Source: Paenibacillus protaetiae
GTDB lineage: Bacteria > Bacillota > Bacilli > Paenibacillales > Paenibacillaceae
Direction of reading: 5' to 3'
DNA length: 64,000 nt
Assembly (NCBI RefSeq): GCF_004135365.1
Contig: NZ_CP035492.1
Coordinates: 682,001 to 746,000 of the forward strand
Shown: piece by piece, positions 1 to 8,207 of the stretch
Position numbering within the stretch: position 1 is the first letter of the stretch
Layout: the number at the start of each line of letters is the position of its first letter
Program-made: the position numbers and the translations under genes
The notes under the pieces: generated by a model
Databases searched by the model: none
Seen by the model: only the letters and a program-made list of their open reading frames with translations
Told to the model about the DNA's origin: nothing

Positions 1-1
1 T

Positions 2-232
2 GCAAGCCGTGAAATCGTGCACGATTTATACGAGTCGATGAACGGAGCATGCGCCGAAATGGAAGGCGCGGCGGTTGCCCAAGTATGCGATATGAACAAT
101 ACGCCGTTTGTTGTGATTCGCTCCATGTCGGATAAAGCGGATGGTTCCGCACATATTAATTTTGCCGAATTTACGATTCAGGCAGCTAATCATTCTTATA
201 CGATGATTGAAGAAATGGTTAAAAATATGTAA
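2..232 (+). CDS. mtnN: MTA/SAH nucleosidase, C-terminal part (5' end outside window)
   Basis: Hydrolyses 5'-methylthioadenosine and S-adenosylhomocysteine to adenine plus the thioribose or homocysteine moiety, in methyl cycle and methionine salvage. Only the last 76 or so codons are present; the frame is open from the window edge. The visible part carries the family's substrate-binding stretch AEMEGAAVAQVC (ribose-contacting Glu) and then RSMSDKADG, whose Asp is the general acid of MTA/SAH nucleosidases. It ends in the usual short helix. It is followed directly by a strong hairpin terminator. Family assignment is firm; the start cannot be seen. Confidence 0.9.
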   Translation, partial: ASREIVHDLYESMNGACAEMEGAAVAQVCDMNNTPFVVIRSMSDKADGSAHINFAEFTIQAANHSYTMIEEMVKNM

Positions 233-270
233 AACAACCCGCCTATGTGAAGCATAGGCGGGTTGTTTTA
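231..270. terminator. bidirectional Rho-independent terminator
   Basis: A near-perfect stem (AAAACAACCCGCCTATG, loop TGAAG, then the complement ending GGTTGTTTTA) starts at the nucleosidase stop codon. A/T runs on both sides let it serve both this gene and the convergent acuC. Confidence 0.9.
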
Positions 271-272
271 CG

Positions 273-1487
273 TTATAAGTCCTGAACCGCGATTTGGCAA
301 ATATCGCGGTTTTTGCGTTCGATTTCCGCCCGGCGCGGAATAGGCGGAACCTCGCTTAAATCGTCCATCCAATACAGAGGCAATGGAACCGGGCTTTGGG
401 CAGCCCACGCTTCCGTCCAGGAGGAAGGCAGCCGGACGGTTGGCACAGCCCCGCCGCGGCGTGAAGACTCGTCTGCGCCGATCTCGGCAATAAGCGGGTG
501 ATCTGTCATCGCAAGCCATACGAGCGCCCAGGCGCGGGGCACTACGCGCCATATGTCATAACCGCCGCCGCCAAGGGCGACCCAGCGTCCGCCAGCATAT
601 TGATGCGCAAGCTCATGAATCAATTTGGGGATTGTGTAATAGATACGAGTGCTGCAATACATATGAGATAAAGGGTCAAACGCATGAGCGTCGCAGCCAT
701 GTTGGCTGACGATAATGTCCGGCTTGAAAGCTTTCGCTACTTTGCCGATGGTTGACTGAAAGCTTTCAATCCAGGAATCGTCTTCCGTATAAGGCTCAAG
801 CGGAATATTAAACGTTGCTCCGAAGCCGCGGTCGGAGCCTTTTTCATAAACGAAGCCGGTTCCCGGAAACAAATATTTGCCTGTTTCATGAATGGAATAT
901 GTACATATATCCGGATCATCGTAAAAGGCCCACTGGACGCCATCGCCATGATGGACATCGGTGTCGATGTACAATACCCTTGCGCCATAGCGGGCTTGCA
1001 AATGTTTGATTGTGATAGCCGTATCGTTATAGACGCAAAATCCGGCTGCTTTATGCGGAAAGCCGTGATGCAGCCCTCCGCCCATATGGTAGGCATGAGC
1101 GGCATGTCCTTTCATAACCGCGTCCGCTGCTGCAGTGGAGCCGGCAACAATCGCTGCCGCAGCGTCATGCATGCCTTCAAAATAAGGCGTATCCTCTGTG
1201 CCAAGGCCATATTGCTCAGCTTGCGCGATAACGTTTTGCGGCGGCGCTTTCGAGCTGAGCTGGCGTACGATGCCGATGTAATCGTCTCGGTGAACGAGGC
1301 GCAGCAGGCGTTCGGTCTCTTCATCGGAACAGGCGGAGGGCTGCATCATCAGTTGTGCCGGCAGCGCGCCTGTTTTCGATAACAGATCTTGTGATAACGT
1401 TAAACGAAGCGGGTCAAATGGATGGTGAACCGCAAATTGATAGCGGGCAGAATCCGGATGATGAACGAAAACAGCATCGTATGGCAT
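273..1487 (-). CDS. acuC: AcuC, class I histone-deacetylase-family protein deacetylase
   Basis: Zn-dependent lysine deacetylase. In Bacillus AcuC removes the acetyl group that AcuA places on acetyl-CoA synthetase, reactivating it. The 404-residue length fits. Visible HDAC landmarks: the GGGLHHG catalytic His-His pair, YIDTDVHHGDGVQ with the zinc-binding Asp and His, and the late GGGGYD loop. The open frame extends further upstream into acuA, but the ATG at 1485-1487 (MPYDAVFVHHPDSARY) matches the family N-terminus and has AGAGAGGAAA upstream. It lies 25 bp downstream of acuA and is probably cotranscribed with it. The acuB gene (CBS/ACT protein), which lies between the two in Bacillus, is absent here. 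Confidence 0.93.
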   Translation of the reverse strand: MPYDAVFVHHPDSARYQFAVHHPFDPLRLTLSQDLLSKTGALPAQLMMQPSACSDEETERLLRLVHRDDYIGIVRQLSSKAPPQNVIAQAEQYGLGTEDTPYFEGMHDAAAAIVAGSTAAADAVMKGHAAHAYHMGGGLHHGFPHKAAGFCVYNDTAITIKHLQARYGARVLYIDTDVHHGDGVQWAFYDDPDICTYSIHETGKYLFPGTGFVYEKGSDRGFGATFNIPLEPYTEDDSWIESFQSTIGKVAKAFKPDIIVSQHGCDAHAFDPLSHMYCSTRIYYTIPKLIHELAHQYAGGRWVALGGGGYDIWRVVPRAWALVWLAMTDHPLIAEIGADESSRRGGAVPTVRLPSSWTEAWAAQSPVPLPLYWMDDLSEVPPIPRRAEIERKNRDICQIAVQDL

Positions 1488-1512
1488 AACGCTTTCATTT
1501 CCTCTCTGCGGA

Positions 1513-2148
1513 TTAATACATAAATCGCTGTCTGAACCGGACCCGGTCAAATTGTTCGACCGATTGCAAAGGCACCTCTTTGCCAATGCGCACCATAAGA
1601 CAATTGGCGGGATGGGAGCAAATTTCGGGATCATCTGTCGCAAACCAAACCATACCTACGGATTTCATCAAATGCTCCATCATTTTACGATAGTCCCATA
1701 CGCTTAGTTTTGTGCCCTCCAAGTCCCAATGCCAATAATATTCCGTTGTGTAGACAATCGCGTTCTCCAGCTGGCCGTCCTCAAACGCAAGCTGAATCAT
1801 TCGCTTGCCCAGCCCGAAAGAGCGGTAGCTGCCGGCAACTTCGATGGCTCCTAATTCAATTAAATCTTCCATGCCGCCTTCGGACCAGCGCTCCAGTTCA
1901 TCGGGATAATGGAACGTGACATAACCGACGATAAGGCTATTTTCACGCGCAATAATGATACGCCCTTCTTCCAGCTCGGCAATTTCAATCAGAGCCTCAT
2001 GCTGGTCTTTAGGCCTGCGAAATGCGTCAAGGTCGTCGTGCATGGACATTTGCTTCAAACGTTCAGACGGCACCGGCCCTTCCAAAAAAAGCTCCCGCCC
2101 GTCCGGAAGCAGCAGCGGCAGCTGTCTAAAGCGCTTCCGATGTTCCAA
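1513..2148 (-). CDS. acuA: AcuA, GNAT acetyltransferase acting on acetyl-CoA synthetase
   Basis: Protein lysine acetyltransferase; its Bacillus relative acetylates and inactivates AcsA. 211 residues, the usual size. The GNAT acetyl-CoA-binding core is visible around ELGAIEVAGSYRSFGLGKRM, and the YYWHWDLEGTKLSVWDYRKM region is characteristic of AcuA. Translation starts at TTG (2146-2148), chosen because AAAGGAGG lies 9 bp upstream and no ATG fits. It is divergent from acsA across about 260 bp, the arrangement seen in Bacillus, and first gene of an acuA-acuC unit. Confidence 0.92.
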   Translation of the reverse strand: MEHRKRFRQLPLLLPDGRELFLEGPVPSERLKQMSMHDDLDAFRRPKDQHEALIEIAELEEGRIIIARENSLIVGYVTFHYPDELERWSEGGMEDLIELGAIEVAGSYRSFGLGKRMIQLAFEDGQLENAIVYTTEYYWHWDLEGTKLSVWDYRKMMEHLMKSVGMVWFATDDPEICSHPANCLMVRIGKEVPLQSVEQFDRVRFRQRFMY

Positions 2149-2352
2149 TGTCGGTGGCCTCCTTTCCAGCCATTACGCTTCCTATCATGGTCTGGCTATC
2201 TTGGTTATAACAAACTATGGTACTAATGAAAAGCATAGCTCCTTTAAAAGCGGATATGGTATAATGAGACATGTGGCGGTTAAGTGAATTTTTTAGCAAG
2301 ATGGGCAATAATCGATATCAATCCATGTGCCAGCATGGGGTGATGACTTGTT

Positions 2353-2366
2353 TGTAAGCGCATACC
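2353..2366 (+). promoter_or_regulatory. possible CcpA (cre) site upstream of acsA
   Basis: TGTAAGCGCATACC matches 12 of 14 positions of the Bacillus cre consensus TGWAARCGYTWNCW. It lies about 40 bp upstream of the acsA start, in the acuA-acsA divergent region. acsA is CcpA-repressed in B. subtilis, so the site is plausible, but a 12/14 match can arise by chance. Confidence 0.45.
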
Positions 2367-2407
2367 TTAATTAAAATTGCATGATTTTAATGGGAGAGTG
2401 ATAGTGT

Positions 2408-4135
2408 ATGATCAACTTGCATCAAGAACGTATTCCTGCTGTAGCGAAACATTCCAACTTGCTTAACTACGAAGAAACAGCGGCTTCCTTTGACTGGAAG
2501 GAAATAGAAAAACAATTTTCCTGGTACACGACGGGCAAAGTTAATATGGCCTATGAAGCAATTGACCGCCATGTTGAAGAAGGGCGCGGCAATAAAATCG
2601 CATTGTATTATAGCGATTCTGCCCGCGATGAATCGTATACGTTTGCACAGTTAAAAGAACAATCCGACCGGTTTGCTAACGTGCTGCGCAAGTTTGGTCT
2701 TGCCAAAGGAGACCGCGTCTTTATATTTATGCCGCGTACGCCGGAGCTTTATTTTGCAGCGCTGGGCGCTTTCAAGATTGGTGCAGTTGTCGGTCCGCTG
2801 TTTGAAGCGTTTATGGAAACGGCCGTTAAGGACCGTTTGCTGGACAGCGAAGCGGCTGCCATTGTGACGACGCCGGCTCTGCTTGGACGTATCCGCCGCG
2901 AGGAGCTTCCTGATCTGAAACAGATCATTGTAGTTGGCGACGAGGTACCGGCAGGGGAAGGAATCGTTGATTTTAAAGCGGAGATGGCGCAAGTTTCCGA
3001 TCAATGCGACATCGAATGGCTGGACCGTGAGGACGGGCTGATCCTGCATTATACGTCCGGGTCTACCGGCAAGCCGAAAGGCGTTTACCATGTTCAAAAT
3101 GCAATGATCCAACATTATTATACAGGCAAGGTTGTCCTAGATTTGAAGGAGGACGACATCTATTGGTGTACGGCCGACCCGGGCTGGGTAACCGGTACCT
3201 CCTACGGTATTTTTGCCCCATGGCTGAACGGTGTTACCAATGTTATTCGCGGAGGACGGTTTAGCCCCGCAGACTGGTACGGCACATTGCAAAAATACGG
3301 CGTGACCGTATGGTACAGCGCGCCAACGGCGTTCCGCATGCTGATGGGAGCAGGAGACGATGTTGTATCCCAATTTGACCTGAGCAAGCTGCGCCATGTG
3401 CTTAGCGTAGGCGAGCCGCTTAATCCGGAAGTCGTCCGCTGGGGGCTTAAAGTATACAACCAGCGCATCCACGATACGTGGTGGATGACGGAGACCGGCG
3501 GCCAGCTCATTTGCAATTATCCGTCAATGGATATTAAACCCGGCTCCATGGGCAAGCCGCTGCCGGGCATTCAAGCGGCTATTATCGACGATAATGGCAA
3601 TGAAGTGCCTCCATACCGGATGGGCAATCTGGCCGTAAAGACGCCATGGCCGTCCATGATGCGCAAAATTTGGAAAAACCCTGCCAAATACGAAGAGTAT
3701 TTCCGCTTGCAAGGCTGGTATATTTCCGGCGACTCGGCTTATATGGACGAAGACGGCTATTTTTGGTTCCAGGGCCGGATCGATGATGTTATTAATACGT
3801 CAGGCGAGCGCATAGGGCCGTTTGAAGTAGAAAGCAAGCTGGTTGAACATCCGGCGGTAGCCGAAGCAGGCGTTATCGGCAAACCGGATCCGATGCGCGG
3901 TGAAATTATTAAAGCATTTATTGCGCTTCGTGAAGGCTATTCACCGTCCGAAGAGCTTAAACAAGATATTTCGAAGTTTGTCAAAATCGGTTTGTCCGCA
4001 CATGCTGCGCCAAGGGAGATCGAATTTAAAGATAAACTTCCTAAAACGAGAAGCGGAAAAATTATGCGCCGCGTATTAAAAGCGTGGGAGCTGAACCTGC
4101 CTACGGGCGATTTGTCCACAATCGAAGACGACTGA
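2408..4135 (+). CDS. acsA: acetyl-CoA synthetase AcsA (AMP-forming)
   Basis: Activates acetate to acetyl-CoA through acetyl-AMP, in the cytoplasm. 575 residues, matching Bacillus AcsA (about 572). The adenylate-forming motif YTSGSTGKPKG (A3), the TWWMTETGG stretch (A5), the hinge ...WFQGRIDDVINTSGERIG, and the C-terminal PKTRSGKIMRR are all visible. The Lys in the last motif is the one acetylated by AcuA-type enzymes. Start ATG 2408 follows a purine-rich GGGAGAG site. Divergent acuA-acuC supply the acetylation/deacetylation control. A terminator follows directly. Confidence 0.97.
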   Translation: MINLHQERIPAVAKHSNLLNYEETAASFDWKEIEKQFSWYTTGKVNMAYEAIDRHVEEGRGNKIALYYSDSARDESYTFAQLKEQSDRFANVLRKFGLAKGDRVFIFMPRTPELYFAALGAFKIGAVVGPLFEAFMETAVKDRLLDSEAAAIVTTPALLGRIRREELPDLKQIIVVGDEVPAGEGIVDFKAEMAQVSDQCDIEWLDREDGLILHYTSGSTGKPKGVYHVQNAMIQHYYTGKVVLDLKEDDIYWCTADPGWVTGTSYGIFAPWLNGVTNVIRGGRFSPADWYGTLQKYGVTVWYSAPTAFRMLMGAGDDVVSQFDLSKLRHVLSVGEPLNPEVVRWGLKVYNQRIHDTWWMTETGGQLICNYPSMDIKPGSMGKPLPGIQAAIIDDNGNEVPPYRMGNLAVKTPWPSMMRKIWKNPAKYEEYFRLQGWYISGDSAYMDEDGYFWFQGRIDDVINTSGERIGPFEVESKLVEHPAVAEAGVIGKPDPMRGEIIKAFIALREGYSPSEELKQDISKFVKIGLSAHAAPREIEFKDKLPKTRSGKIMRRVLKAWELNLPTGDLSTIEDD

Positions 4136-4152
4136 TAGGGCCGAAAGGCAGC

Positions 4153-4192
4153 AGCGCTGCAAGCGGATGGATTTCCGCCTGCAGCGCTTTTT
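4153..4192 (+). terminator. acsA terminator
   Basis: Stem AGCGCTGCAAGCGG paired with CCGCCTGCAGCGCT (one mismatch, 8-base loop), followed by TTTTTG. It lies 17 bp after the acsA stop. Confidence 0.85.
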
Positions 4193-4238
4193 GCTGAAAC
4201 GCGATTGCAGCAGCAGCAAGGTCAGGGAAATAGATAAA

Positions 4239-4299
4239 ATTCAAAACAAAGAAGCTTCTTCCTTTTCCTAAGAAAGGGAGAAGCTTCTTTGTTTTGAAT
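4239..4299. terminator. long bidirectional terminator between acsA and the pbp gene
   Basis: A 21-bp uninterrupted stem (ATTCAAAACAAAGAAGCTTC and its complement) continues after one wobble pair to a loop at about 4266-4273. A-rich on the left and T-rich on the right, it can stop transcription from both strands. Confidence 0.85.
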
Positions 4300-4341
4300 G
4301 GACTGCCACACACCCGAGACTACGGTAGGTGACGATCCGTC

Positions 4342-7300
4342 TTATTGAAGGTTAATGGATTTGGAAGGGGAGGACTCTCCCCATAAGTTTTTGGCTGTTA
4401 CATATACGGAACCGCCCATTGGAGCTTGGATATCCACCGAAGGGTCCGATACGGACGAGATCAGCTTAAAGTCGCCGTCTTTCCCTTTGAAATAAACATT
4501 GTATTCAATGACCGATTCTCCGGCGGCATTCGCATTCCAGGTCACATGGTAGCTGGATCCGCTGTTTGTTGCATGCAGCCCGGATGGGGCGTCAGGCGCC
4601 GTCATATCCGTGCCGGAATGGTTATTACCGCCAGGAGTAGTCTCAGGGCTGTCTTCACCGTTGCCGTCTCCCGCAGGAGGCATCGTTGGCGGAGTTAAAA
4701 TACCGCCGTATTGCACGGTCGTGCTTGGTGACGATTCATGGCCAGCCACATCCACTGCTTTGACATAGAAAGCGGCTGCTTGCATTCCGCTTAATGAGAT
4801 CGTGGTCTCGTAAGGATTGCCTGCAAGAATCGAATTGCCGGCCTGCTGGAAGCTTACGCCGTCCGTCGTTTCATAAACCCGGTAACCTACAACATCCTCG
4901 GATGTGCTGGCTGCAAAACTAATGGTCACGTTGCCGCCGCTGGCGTTAATTGCTACATTGGTTGGCGCTGCAGGAGGCTGACCGTCGTCCGTTCTTGGGT
5001 CCTGCTTGGAAGGCGCTGATTTGTCTGCGTCCATCGGCAAGTAATAGGACATGTTGCGGCGGCTGCTTGCCGGCAGCTTGTCTTGAGCGGCTTGAATTTC
5101 ATCCATCAGCTCATCCAGCGGCTTCTCACGTTTAATGAGCAGCTTTTGCTGCGTCATGTCGGCAGGCGTCGCCGGATTTGGAATATAGTTCACGCCGTTA
5201 TACGTTACAATTTGCATGTTAACTAACGATTCATCCGTTTTGGTCGGTATAAATGGCTTGTTGAACCAATCCGTTACGAGCATGCCGGAATCTTTGGCAA
5301 GCTGGCTTGGAAGAAGCCCGCTGGCGCTCGAAACAGTCGCTTTCACAATACCGGAAGGCTGACTGAACTCCTTGGTCGGGAACAAATCCGGTTTCTTGCT
5401 GGTTACTTCATTCATAATATCCGCCCAAATGGAACGGGCGCGTTTTTTGCCGCTGTCGGACAGCGAGTAAGCTTGTTTCTCGTAGCCGGCCCAAACGCCA
5501 AGCGTAATGTCCGGCGTGAAGCCCATAAACCAGACGTCGCCATAGCTTTGGGTTGTTCCTGTTTTGCCGGCAATCGGAATCTTTTTATAATTTTTAAAGT
5601 CGCTTACAAGCGAATGTGCCGTGCCAGCCGAGCTGGAGACAACGGTACGAAGCATGTCCGTCATCAGGAATGCGGTTTGCTCGGAGAACACTTTCTTCGG
5701 CGCCGCTTGATGCTGATAAACGATATTGCCGTCGGCATCCGTAATATGGTCAATCATATATGCATCGTTAAAGACGCCGTTATTCGGAATGGAACCGTAG
5801 GCATTGGTCATCTCTTCAACGGTAACGCCTTTGCTCAAGCCCCCGATTACGCCGGTTTGAGCATATTCATCTTCAGGCTGCAAGGTTGTGATGCCCAGAT
5901 TACGGACAAAATCCCATGCGTTTTTGATGGTTACTTTATCGTTGAAAATTTTTAGCGCCGGCAGGTTCAGCGACCGGTTAAGCGCATCGCGTGCTGTTAC
6001 GAGGCCCCGGTAGTTATCGTTCGAGTTTTTCGGGATATGGAATCCTTTTTGCCCGTCCTTCAGCACCATCGGCGAGTCGTCCAAAATGCTGGCCGGCTGA
6101 ATCATGCCTTTATCAATCGCAGGCAAATAAGCGGCGAGCACTTTCATGGCCGAGCCCGGCTGCCTTGTCATTTGAGTCGCAAAGTTCATTTGCTCTTCAT
6201 AGAAGTCTCGTCCTTCAATCATGCCCAGAATAGCGCCGGTTTTATGGTCGATCATAACGGCAGCCGTTTGCTCCATCCCTTTGGTTTTACTGTCGGGCGA
6301 GAAGTTATCCGGGTTGGACGAGATGCCCTGCATAATTTGATATACCGCCGGGTCGATTGTTGTGTAAATATGATAACCGGCATGCAGCAGCTGCTCTCGG
6401 GATTCCTCCAGCAGTGTTGCGTTCTCCGGTTTGCTCAGATCAGCTTGCGTAAGCGTTTTGTTTTGCTGAAGCAACAAAATTTGAGCAGCTTCGCGTTCGG
6501 ACTCCAGCATCAGGTAAGGGTACGTGGTGTACGCTTTTTTCGCAGGCTTGGCCAGCGACGAGCGGAGGTCAAACGCTTTGGCCTCATCATATTCGGCCTG
6601 CGTAATTCTTCCGGTCTCCAGCATGCGGGTCAGAACTGTACCTTGGCGTTCAACGGCAAGCTTAAATCCGTCCTCGTTAAATTCGCCTTTGCTTGTAAAA
6701 GCGGTGTAAGCGGAAGGGCGCTGCGGCAGCCCCGCCAAATAAGCTGCTTGCGCAATATTTAACGACTTCAAGTCGTCGATATTAAAAATGCCCTTTGCTG
6801 CGGCTTTAATGCCGTAAAGGTTATAACCTGTAGAGCCGTTGCCAAACGGAACTTTATTCAGATAAGCGGTTAATATTTCCGGCTTCGTCAAATAACGCTC
6901 CATGCGCAAAGCGAGAAAAATTTCTTTTACTTTGCGGGAATCGGTTTTATCCAGACTTAAAAATACGCGGCGCGCCAGCTGCTGAGTAAGGGTGCTGCCG
7001 CCGGTTTGCGTATCTTCATTCAAGAGCTTTTGTTTCACAGCCCGTCCAAGACCGCTGATATCAACGCCATGATGCTCGAAGAAATTGTTGTCTTCGGTTG
7101 CAACAACGGCATTAATTACATTTTGCGGCAAGTCCTCATAGGTGATCGGAAGCCTGTCCTCTTCGGTTCGAAGCTGGCCGACAAGCGAGCCGTCATTAAA
7201 ATACACAAAGCCTGTTATCGAGTTTTCATTTACTTTTTCTTCAATTAAGGCTCTTGGTCTTACCGGTTCATCTTTGACGAGGGCTGCTACATATCCGGTT

Positions 7301-7431
7301 AAAGCACCTCCGACTAATAAAGCGATAAAAATTGCGAAATAGACCAGCCACTTGACTGTAATGAGAGAAACGATTCCGAACGTTCGCCATTTGCCTTTAC
7401 GAGGCGGCGATGGCTTGCGATCTTCCTGCAT
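4342..7431 (-). CDS. class A penicillin-binding protein (transglycosylase/transpeptidase) with two FN3 domains
   Basis: Bifunctional peptidoglycan synthase anchored in the membrane. About 1029 residues. Order: basic cytoplasmic tail, membrane segment around residues 25-52, GT51 glycosyltransferase domain (catalytic Glu in TEDNNFFEHHG near 115, then QQLARRVFL and LTAYLNKVPFG), transpeptidase domain with SAMK (about 429), SLN (about 489) and KTGTTQ (about 625), then two fibronectin type III repeats (about 820-910 and 945-1029). The region between the FN3 repeats is rich in Pro, Gly and Thr. The second ATG (7429-7431) is preferred over 7437 because AGGAGG then lies 10 bp away rather than 4. Monocistronic. 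It is longer than B. subtilis PBP1 and probably a PBP1a/PonA-type enzyme. Confidence 0.92.
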   Translation of the reverse strand: MQEDRKPSPPRKGKWRTFGIVSLITVKWLVYFAIFIALLVGGALTGYVAALVKDEPVRPRALIEEKVNENSITGFVYFNDGSLVGQLRTEEDRLPITYEDLPQNVINAVVATEDNNFFEHHGVDISGLGRAVKQKLLNEDTQTGGSTLTQQLARRVFLSLDKTDSRKVKEIFLALRMERYLTKPEILTAYLNKVPFGNGSTGYNLYGIKAAAKGIFNIDDLKSLNIAQAAYLAGLPQRPSAYTAFTSKGEFNEDGFKLAVERQGTVLTRMLETGRITQAEYDEAKAFDLRSSLAKPAKKAYTTYPYLMLESEREAAQILLLQQNKTLTQADLSKPENATLLEESREQLLHAGYHIYTTIDPAVYQIMQGISSNPDNFSPDSKTKGMEQTAAVMIDHKTGAILGMIEGRDFYEEQMNFATQMTRQPGSAMKVLAAYLPAIDKGMIQPASILDDSPMVLKDGQKGFHIPKNSNDNYRGLVTARDALNRSLNLPALKIFNDKVTIKNAWDFVRNLGITTLQPEDEYAQTGVIGGLSKGVTVEEMTNAYGSIPNNGVFNDAYMIDHITDADGNIVYQHQAAPKKVFSEQTAFLMTDMLRTVVSSSAGTAHSLVSDFKNYKKIPIAGKTGTTQSYGDVWFMGFTPDITLGVWAGYEKQAYSLSDSGKKRARSIWADIMNEVTSKKPDLFPTKEFSQPSGIVKATVSSASGLLPSQLAKDSGMLVTDWFNKPFIPTKTDESLVNMQIVTYNGVNYIPNPATPADMTQQKLLIKREKPLDELMDEIQAAQDKLPASSRRNMSYYLPMDADKSAPSKQDPRTDDGQPPAAPTNVAINASGGNVTISFAASTSEDVVGYRVYETTDGVSFQQAGNSILAGNPYETTISLSGMQAAAFYVKAVDVAGHESSPSTTVQYGGILTPPTMPPAGDGNGEDSPETTPGGNNHSGTDMTAPDAPSGLHATNSGSSYHVTWNANAAGESVIEYNVYFKGKDGDFKLISSVSDPSVDIQAPMGGSVYVTAKNLWGESSPSKSINLQ

Positions 7432-7572
7432 ATGCATAACTCCTCCTCTGAATAACAGATCTATTATAGCAATAAATTGGTCTTAGGAATAGCGGGAGCG
7501 GAAATCGAAAACCAGCTTCTAAGCGGGAGTTCTCTCCAAATAAACGTTCGCCCAAATGAATTTGTTGCAAGG

Positions 7573-7598
7573 TGAAACTATACGGGGAAATAGGCGTA
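7573..7598 (+). promoter_or_regulatory. sigma-W-type ECF promoter upstream of yuaF-floT
   Basis: TGAAAC, 16-base spacer, CGTA: an exact match to the B. subtilis sigma-W consensus, about 50 bp upstream of the yuaF start. The homologous yuaF-floT operon of B. subtilis belongs to the sigma-W cell-envelope stress regulon. Confidence 0.75.
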
Positions 7599-7647
7599 TT
7601 AAAGAGTAAGATATAACAATTAATGGGAGATGAGAAAGGAGGAGGAA

Positions 7648-8187
7648 ATGGAGGCGTTATTATGGGGGTGTTTGATTGGCGGCGCGTTATATGCGATTGT
7701 GTTCGTCGTATTTGGAGACGGGATCAGCCAAGCAATTGACGGCATGTTTGAGTTTTTATCATGGGACGGCCATCCGTGGGCGGAACCTACCACCATTGTA
7801 GGCGGCATTACGGTATTCGGCGGCGCAGGGCTGCTGCTGCGGCAATATTCTTCGCTTGGAGCATTAGCCGTAATCGTTCTGGCGCTTGTCATTGCGGCAG
7901 TTGTAAGCGGCGCTCTGTTTTTCCTATATGTCCGGCCGATGAAAAACAGCGAAAACTCCATCGCTTATTCCCTTCGGGAGTTCACGGGCGCTTTGGCCGA
8001 AGTCATAACCCCCATACCTGAACAGGGCTACGGCGAAGTGCTGGTTAAGGCTGGGGCGGGATATACGAACCAGATTGCGGCCAGTTTCGAAGGGAAGCCT
8101 ATTCCCGGCGGTGCCCGGGTTGTCGTAGTTGAAGTAAAAGAGGATACGCTGTATGTTTCGGAGCTGGACTTGGGACAAATTCAATAA
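7648..8187 (+). CDS. yuaF: YuaF-like NfeD-family membrane protein, flotillin partner
   Basis: 179 residues. An N-terminal membrane segment, a hydrophobic block (residues about 45-95) with two further membrane segments, and a C-terminal soluble beta-rich NfeD/OB-type domain ending EDTLYVSEL. In B. subtilis YuaF works with flotillin FloT in membrane organisation and stress resistance. An in-frame ATG lies at 7630, but the start at 7648 is chosen because AAAGGAGG is located just before it. The flotillin gene follows after 20 bp. Family assignment rests on topology and the floT neighbour as well as on sequence. Confidence 0.83.
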   Translation: MEALLWGCLIGGALYAIVFVVFGDGISQAIDGMFEFLSWDGHPWAEPTTIVGGITVFGGAGLLLRQYSSLGALAVIVLALVIAAVVSGALFFLYVRPMKNSENSIAYSLREFTGALAEVITPIPEQGYGEVLVKAGAGYTNQIAASFEGKPIPGGARVVVVEVKEDTLYVSELDLGQIQ

Positions 8188-8207
8188 GCGGCAAAGGAGC
8201 TGGATAA

